Positions 58,201-64,000 of a DNA stretch of 64,000 bases are shown here, one piece after another. A program made the translations under genes and the position numbers. Below the pieces are notes generated by a model, which searched no databases, was not told the DNA's origin, and saw nothing but the letters and a program-made list of their open reading frames with translations. How positions within the stretch are numbered: the first letter of the stretch is position 1; the number at the start of each line of letters is the position of its first letter. Origin of the DNA: Geosiphon pyriformis (taxonomy: Eukaryota > Glomeromycota > Glomeromycetes > Archaeosporales > Geosiphonaceae); contig JAAOMT010000096.1 of NCBI GenBank assembly GCA_016748015.1, positions 391,087-455,086 on the forward strand, in the 5' to 3' direction.

Positions 58201-59907
58201 CTGGTGAACAATTTTTTGGCTGGGATGGTGAAGATCTTTTTGGACAATGAGCTTACTTTGGTGAACAACCTCCCTACTGCATTTCGTAGTCCTGGTCGGT
58301 TCCCGTTGTCCTCTGTTCTTGGAAAGTCTCTGTATTTTGATTCGGTCAAATCTCTTAAACGTTTTGATGTCGCTTTTGGTGATCGGCTTTTTGATAAGAA
58401 AGGTGTTTTGTTGGATTGGAAAACTTTTCGTCGTTGGAAGAGGTTGGATCCGCGTGGCCCTGTGCCTCACTGGTTTATGGTTTCTTCTGAGTTTTTGAAA
58501 GGTCAGGTTTACTTATTTTCTGGTTCTGTTGGCTCAGCAGAAAAGCTTGGTTTGGACATTTTGGGGTCTGGGGAATTTTTTGCGGTTAAAGATAGATTGC
58601 ATGACATTTGGTCAGACTCTTTTGAAGTTTTCACAGATGGGTCTTTAAGGAATGCAGGCTCTGCTGAGGTCGCCTGTGGTGCTGCTGCGTACTTTCCGGG
58701 CTTGGATATGAGTATTGGTGTCGCTGTTTGTGGTCTTTTGTTATCTACTATGGCCGAATTACAGGCTGTCGCTTTGGCTTTGGAGTGTGTTTTTTCTTCA
58801 AGTACTGTGGTGTTGTGTCTTGACAGCCAGGCTGCCATTGATGCATGTGTGTCTGAGATGTCTTTGGTTGCTTCTGATTTCCGTAATCAATACTGGCTGG
58901 AAAGGCGTCATATTTTCAATTTGGTCAGGGATAAGGATCTTCGTGTGAGTTGGGTTAAGGTGAAAGGACACTCTGGGATTCCTGATAATGTGAGAGCTGA
59001 CTTGGCTGCTGGGGCTGCCTCTAGGTCTCTCTTTTCCCTTTGTGCCGATGTGCATGAACATTTTTTGGTTGCTGAGAGTGTCGTTGTTTCTGGTAATGCC
59101 CGTCATTTTATCAGAAATATTTTTCGATTAATTCGTTGTGCTCGTTGGGAAGCTGGGCCTGGTTGTGATGTAGTTCCGGATGCGATGATTGGTTGCATAG
59201 ACTGGGTTGTCACAGCGAAGGTGTGGCATCCTGATTCTCATATGCTTGCTGGGTTCACTAGCCGCGCATCCTCATCGCTTCGCATTTATGTTATGAAGGC
59301 TGTGTACAGGAGGTTGCCGGTGGCCATTAGGAAGAGGTTGTATGATAAATATTACCCTAGTGTGTTGTGTTTGTTTTGCGATAAGGTGGAGTTCTCTGAC
59401 CACGTTTTTACTTGTGTTCATGAGTCTGGCATTTGTGATGAGATTTTGGCGGAGGCTTCTGCTCGTTGGTCAGCTTTGGCTGGTGGTTCCTCTGCTTCTG
59501 CTGTGTTGTGGGTTTTGTCTCAATGTTCCATTGATGTTGGGCTGTACACTTTGGTGTGCAAAGGGTTTGTGCTGGAGGAGTGGTATGAGGAGGCTTGCAA
59601 TGTTTTTGAGGATAAAAAGGTGGCCACTGCTAGGATTGTTAATTATGTCAGGTTTGTTGTTGGTTTACATCGTGCTAAGGTATGGTTGGCTAGAGCCAGC
59701 CACCGAGTGGTGATGGAGAAAGCTGGTCTGGTCTGTGATGTTGGTGTTGTTTCTGGGCTCCCTTGTGGTGTGTCTTCGGTTTTGTCTGACGGTGTTGTGA
59801 GATTGCTTGGTTTGGCCAATTCCTTTGCTGTTAGCTTTGGTCGTCGGAAGCCTTTTTGTTTCTTTTCTGGTCTGGGTGGCAGTGTGCGGGTAGTTATAGA
59901 TGTGTAG
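55241..59907 (+). pseudogene. LINE F ORF2: APE endonuclease, reverse transcriptase, RNase H, zinc finger
   Basis: Starts at ATG 55241-55243, overlapping the ORF1 stop, and ends at TAG 59905-59907, about 1555 codons. Endonuclease: CNVRGINVP, ITETKLRSS, GGDLNENGSGRS, DYIFIGGNL, DTDHKAVV, so the APE catalytic residues are present. RT: KAAGLSGVPNELWKHGG, TRPIALIETARKILSKIL, LVLQDMRKAYDSVGW, GLDQGEVFSPLLWRIF and a catalytic motif reading AFVDEIWV. RNase H: VFTDGSLRNAG, MAELQAVALAL, LCLDSQAAI, KVKGHSGIPDN with all catalytic residues. Zinc finger CLFCDKVEFSDHVFTC. Lesions: TAG 56645-56647, a small indel near 56876-56884, TAG 58051-58053. Confidence 0.9.
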
Positions 59908-60035
59908 TGTTGCCTTGTCTGGCCTGAGTGGCTAGCCACATGTAGAAAGTGCATGAGTCGCGTTTAGTTTGAGCCTCTTAGTTTGGTTCTATGTACTAGA
60001 TAGCGATTGGGCTACACTCGTTAAATGCGTTAAAT
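59908..60035 (+). other. LINE F 3' UTR
   Basis: 128 bp with GAGTGGCTAGCCACATGTAG, a perfect TGGCTAGCCA palindrome (59929-59938), and GGGCTACACTCGTTAAAT, then GCGTTAAATAAA at the end. The same blocks close LINE G (16800-16932), H (36440-36567) and the tiny insertion at 37222, so this is the conserved 3' end probably recognised by the element's RT. No long A tail. Confidence 0.75.
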
Positions 60036-60690
60036 AAATTGAACTCAAGTTTTTGAAATATGTTGTAAGCAAAAACTGCATCAAAATAGATCTAAATAAA
60101 ATTAAGATAGTTAAAAACTTTTTAGTATAAACTTAATTAAATTAAAAACATTTTTGAAATTTGCTAAATATTATTGCCACTTTATTCAAAATTTTTTTAA
60201 ACTGGTTTAATTACTATACCATTTTTAAACAAAGAATATTAAATATAAATAGACTAAAAAACAACAAGAAGCTTTTAATACATTAAGAAAAAAGCTTATT
60301 TAAGGTTTAGTGTTAATCTACTTAGATTACAGCAAGCTATTTATTATTATTATTGATGTATTAGATTAAGTATTAAAAACTGTATTATTACAAAAAAAAT
60401 CAAATAAATAAAAATATTCAGTGATATATGCCAACTGAAATTTGAATCTAGTTAAAAAAACTATAAAATTCTAGCATTAAAACATTTAGCTATTTATTGA
60501 ACTGTTATTAAATAAAAAAAATACTTAAGCCAAAAATTGGATATATATACTAACCATAAAGAATTGACATCAATTTAAAAGCAAAAATTTGAAAACAATT
60601 GTTATATAAAATAAAAAATAAAAATATCACTATTTAATTATACAGTACACTATAAAAAAAATATAGAAATGTTAACAGTTTATTATGAAT
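60036..60690 (+). pseudogene. element E: RT thumb and RNase H
   Basis: E resumes after LINE F, repeating the target duplication, with RT thumb remnants (60040-60240, matching B 9430-9640: FLKYVVSKNCIKIDLNKIKIVKNF) and RNase H (IYLDYSKLF near 60318-60345; YTNHKELTSI near 60545-60575). Stops throughout. Confidence 0.7.
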
Positions 60691-61900
60691 AAAATAAATT
60701 TAAAAACATTTTAATCCAAAAATATAACAAAAGATAAATACACAAAAATATTAACAATTCTAATATTATATGAACACTCAACAATTCAAAAAAAAATTAT
60801 CTTGAAAAGAACAAAACAATATAAAACAACAATTAAAATATTTTATTACTTACCAAAATATATTATATTAAAAAACCAAAAAAAATTCAGATCAGCCACT
60901 TAAAATAATTACAAAATTAGAAAAAGAAATAATACTGTTTAATATGTACTCAGATCTAATTGCAGAATATTTTTATAAAAAAACAACCATAAAAAAAACC
61001 GGAAAAAGATACTATTGGTCATCAATATATTCAGATATTATTCAATATGTTCAAAATTGTAATGTTTGTCAAAAAAAAGAAGGAACAAGACTCAGTAAAC
61101 CACTAAAACCAATTAAAATAGAACAATCATTTAATTGAATTGGAATTGATTTAATAAAATCATTAATCATAACTAGTAAAGACAATTAATACATAATAAT
61201 AGCCATAAACTATCTTACAAAATAGCCAAAAGCTAAAGTTATTCAAAGAGCAAATACAGAATTTGTAGCTAAATTCATATACCAAGATTTAATTTGTCAA
61301 TATAAAAGTCCAAAAAAATTGTTATCAGACCAAAAAACTTATTTTGTAAACAAAACATTGACAAAATTAAGTCAAAAATTTGGAATTAAAAAACCACTAT
61401 TATTTTTATATTATTTATAAACAAATAGTTTAGTTAAAAAGTTCAATAGAATATTATATAAAATGATAACCAAAATCAATCAAAAAACAAAGACAAATAA
61501 GATTTGTTTATATTATCAGTATTATTTGCTTATTAAACAATAAAACAAAATATCATACAAATAACATTATTAAACTAATTTATAGTAAAACAGCAATATT
61601 ATTAGTTAAGATAGATATTAATAAATATTCAACAGAACCAATAACAGAAGTCAATTTTTAAGAAACATTGCTAAAAAAAATATATTACTTAATGAAAACT
61701 CTAAAAAACAAAAGACAAAAAGCAGTTAATAACATATAAAAATTACAAAAAAAACAAAAAAAACAAAAAAATAACATAACAATCAATTACCAAATAAATT
61801 GGTCAAATTCAAAATTAAAAACAAAATATTCTTATATTGTACCAAAGTGAAAAAACAATGGAGTGAAAAGTTTGATCTTAAATAAGATAATTTATTTTAC
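60691..61900 (+). pseudogene. element E: integrase
   Basis: The open piece 60944-61138 is the zinc domain: MYSDLIAEYFYKKTT then CNVCQKK; both His of HHCC are Tyr. Core: IGIDLIKSLII (first Asp kept, about 61138-61170), LLSDQKTYFVN (second Asp kept, 61320-61350), NSLVKKFNRIL where the Glu is Lys (about 61425-61455). C-terminal domain near 61860-61920. Homologous to B 10090-11400 throughout. Confidence 0.75.
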
Positions 61901-62789
61901 ATTGAAAAAATTTTAGGAAATAAAGCTTATAAATTAAAATAAAACAACAGAATCTTAACCAAAGCAGTATATAATAATTGATTAAAATTATATTATAATA
62001 TAGTATTATTATTTACTAGTAATATTGCACAATTGAGAGTATAAAGAATATTAGTTAAACCAAATAAAATTTTGTAAGATTTGAAACCAATCATAATTAT
62101 CAAAGAAAACACAAAAAATAAATCAAGATAAAAGTATATAAAAATACAATAAATGTAATAAAAACAACAATAAAAGATAAAAATCTTAAATCACATTTAC
62201 ACAATAGCACAATAATTATTCTAAGCCATAAATCAACAACAATTGAACATAAAAATTATCATTAATCACCAAAAAATTTGTTATAAAAACACAAAAAGAA
62301 AAAAAAAAACAAAGATTACTTTATATTAACAATTACAAAACCAAACAAAACACTAATTAAATAAAATTATAAAAAAAGTAAAAAACACTTTTGGAAAAAT
62401 ACCAATTATTGTTTAAACAAAAGAATTAACTAAAAAAACTGAAAGCTATAGATAAAACAACTTCTAATAGCATACTGTTATTATTAATTAAGACAAAAAC
62501 TAAATATTTAGAAATTGTATATCAACAAATCCAAAAAAATGTTTAATTAAGAAATAGTACAACAGATTAAAGACTTTATTAAAAAAAAACAAGTTATTAA
62601 TTACATACTATATTTTAAAATTATTCAAAATACTATTATATTTAGAAATAAAAACAATAACTATTAACCAGTAAGAAAGAATAACCAATTTTTAATTCAA
62701 AGACATAAAACCCAAAATTAAATAAATAGTATTAGAAAAAAAAATAATAAACATAATTCAAAATAAAAATTTCAACAAAGCTTAATATT
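61901..62789 (+). pseudogene. element E: region between integrase and 3' LTR
   Basis: About 890 bp matching B's 11401-12207 by position and by pieces (Gln/Asn/Lys-rich). No open frame. Ends with the decayed polypurine tract AAAGAAGATAA at 62790-62800. Confidence 0.4.
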
Positions 62790-62800
62790 AAAGAAGATAA

Positions 62801-63213
62801 TATTATTTATAGAAAAAAAGTACAAAAAAAGATAAAAAAAAACAGATTATAAAATAAATCAATAAGAGAATAGTACTCAATAAGTGAACATATTTTCAGG
62901 AAATTATAACACATTTCCAGAAAGTAATATAGAAAAAGAATAGAAATATATACAATTTTGTATAACACAAAATATATATATAGCAAAAGTATTAAAAGCA
63001 AAAAAAACAGAAACTAAAAACAAATAATTTATTTAATACTTTTTTCTTTAAAAAATAATTTTTTATAACTTAAAATAGAATCATATTTATATTAATAAAA
63101 TACTTATTACTATTTAATTTATATTATTATTGATTAATTAAAAAAATATTAATTACTTCTATATTATTAACAACTTATATTGATAAAATTTAATATTTAA
63201 TTACATTAAACTA
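62801..63213 (+). repeat. 3' LTR of element E, truncated
   Basis: First about 410 bp of the LTR (TATTATTTATAG onwards), matching 46390-46800. It ends within TTTAATTACATTAAAC, and the next bases belong to P's gag, so the second half of the LTR is missing. Confidence 0.85.
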
Positions 63214-64000
63214 GGGTTTTAAGTGTACTCAGTGCCCAAATTTCATTGTTGAGATCCTAATAGTTGTGTCAAAGAACTGGAAATCGGTTAATGGACTACC
63301 ATTGACAATCTCCAGCTCTGTTGTATCAGTTTTGGCCTTTGGATTCCATTTTGAAGTAAATTTTGTGATGGTGCTGGAATTTATTGGGACTGATAAATTA
63401 CTTGAGGCTGCAGCTAATAAATGGGTTGGGCTGTAGTTAATAAATGACAGATATTGTTGGCTGATAAAGGGGTGGTTGATAAATTTGTGGCTGCATCATA
63501 GGTATGTAATTTGGTTGATATATTGCTGAGTTTGATTGATAACTTGGAATTGGAAACCTGTGATCAGAGTTTCGATATTGATTTCCCGATTGTTGGTTTT
63601 CTATTCTTAACTGACAATTGATTCTCAAATGGCTTTGTTTACTATAATAGTGGCAAACACATGTCTCTTGTTGTCACTGTTGATTGGTAGAGGATAATGG
63701 ATGCAACTGATTCTGGGAACAATTCATGTTTTCTTGATTATTGCATCATTGTGGAGATAGATAAATTGCTTGATTATTAGCTAAGTATTCCTCTAATTTT
63801 TGGTTAATAGAATCACTGAATTGTTTCAACTTAGAATCCAATTCAGATGAGCCATTTATTACTAGATTAACAGCTTAAGTGTGGTTAGCTTTGAGTTCTG
63901 CTGCTTCAAAATCTCTGGCATTCATAATGGCGGCTTGGAGATCTGCCAAGTGTATTGGACATATGCATTAGAGAATGCTACTGTGCAGGCCTCAAATAAA
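63214..64000 (-). pseudogene. Ty3/Gypsy element P, gag region, partial
   Basis: Minus-strand gag of the A/B/E family, aligned to A's 2770-3500. It contains the Tyr/Gln/Pro-rich tail (open piece 63628-63437, with YQPPLYQPTISVIY), the knuckle remnant CHYYSKQSHLRINC (about 63660-63620, second Cys is Tyr) and an Asn/Leu-rich helix (63790-63890). Far less AT-converted than the neighbouring E. Continues off the right edge. Confidence 0.75.

Larger units (their letters stand above)
53155..60035 (+). mobile_element. LINE F, near full-length Tad/I-like non-LTR retrotransposon
   Basis: About 6.88 kb, flanked by a long duplication AAATTGAACTCAA then TTTTTRAAATAT (53131-53154 and 60036-60061; left copy has one base missing and one G to A). 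5' UTR, ORF1, ORF2, 3' UTR. Visibly far richer in G and C and in CpG than everything around it, so it is young and little mutated. Lesions: two TGA in ORF1, two TAG and one small indel in ORF2, and an altered RT active site. Confidence 0.95.
46390..63213 (+). mobile_element. Ty3/Gypsy LTR retrotransposon E with two nested insertions
   Basis: LTR, primer site, gag, protease, Cys-rich linker, dUTPase, RT, RNase H, integrase, polypurine tract and the first half of a 3' LTR. It is interrupted by a solo LTR (48122-49069) and LINE F (53155-60035). Same family as A and B by LTR 3' half and pol, but strongly AT-converted. The 3' LTR stops at about 63213 where element P begins without a clean LTR border. 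Confidence 0.85.

Noticed and set aside
14931-64000. Host genes hidden in the AT-rich gaps (15779-16788, 23570-24104, 36579-38401)
   Set aside because: No open frame of useful length, no protein similarity I can name, no splice-site-bounded exons and no tRNA-like folds seen by eye.

Overview
This 64 kb window is transposon sequence from end to end; I see no host gene, tRNA or rRNA. The coding logic is eukaryotic: Ty3/Gypsy LTR retrotransposons with tRNA-type primer sites, and Tad/I-like non-LTR retrotransposons (LINEs) with an ORF1 and an ORF2 carrying APE endonuclease, reverse transcriptase and RNase H. The gag, protease-to-dUTPase linker and LINE ORF2 proteins look like those I associate with arbuscular mycorrhizal fungi (Glomeromycotina, Rhizophagus-like). 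That assignment is recognition from memory, not a search. Nearly every reading frame is broken, mostly by changes that fit C-to-T on one strand or the other (CAA, CAG or CGA to stop, TGG to stop, Asp to Asn).

Layout. 1-5802: minus-strand Gypsy element A, running off the left edge, with its 5' LTR at 4953-5802. 5803-13057: plus-strand Gypsy element B, same family, missing most of gag and its 5' LTR, 3' LTR at 12223-13057. 13058-14930: ORF1 of minus-strand LINE J, apparently the target of B. 14931-16788: a very AT-rich relic with an LTR (15028-15778). 16800-23558: near full-length minus-strand LINE G with 11-bp target-site duplications (TSDs). 24105-26967 and 36579-38019: two halves of LINE I, decayed to almost pure A+T. 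I is split by the 5'-truncated plus-strand LINE H (26968-27544 and 36234-36567), which is split by the complete Gypsy element C (27545-36229), whose integrase is split by a solo LTR (33436-34398). 38020-38401 and 40240-41596: two copies of an unidentified repeat Q. 38402-46389: plus-strand Gypsy element D, interrupted by Q and truncated in RNase H by element E. 46390-63213: plus-strand Gypsy element E, interrupted by a solo LTR (48122-49069) and by LINE F (53155-60035), the youngest-looking and most GC-rich element. 63214-64000: the gag region of another minus-strand Gypsy element, P.

Themes. Elements A, B, D and E carry a dUTPase domain between protease and reverse transcriptase, preceded by a Cys-rich segment. 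C has a candidate -1 frameshift signal at the gag/pol border. LINE ORF1 and ORF2 overlap by the four bases ATGA in two independent copies. The A/B/E family has an LTR motif and a downstream segment both complementary to the primer site. AT richness rises with depth in the nest, so composition tracks insertion order. All coordinates of degenerate domains are approximate; no alignment or composition was computed.
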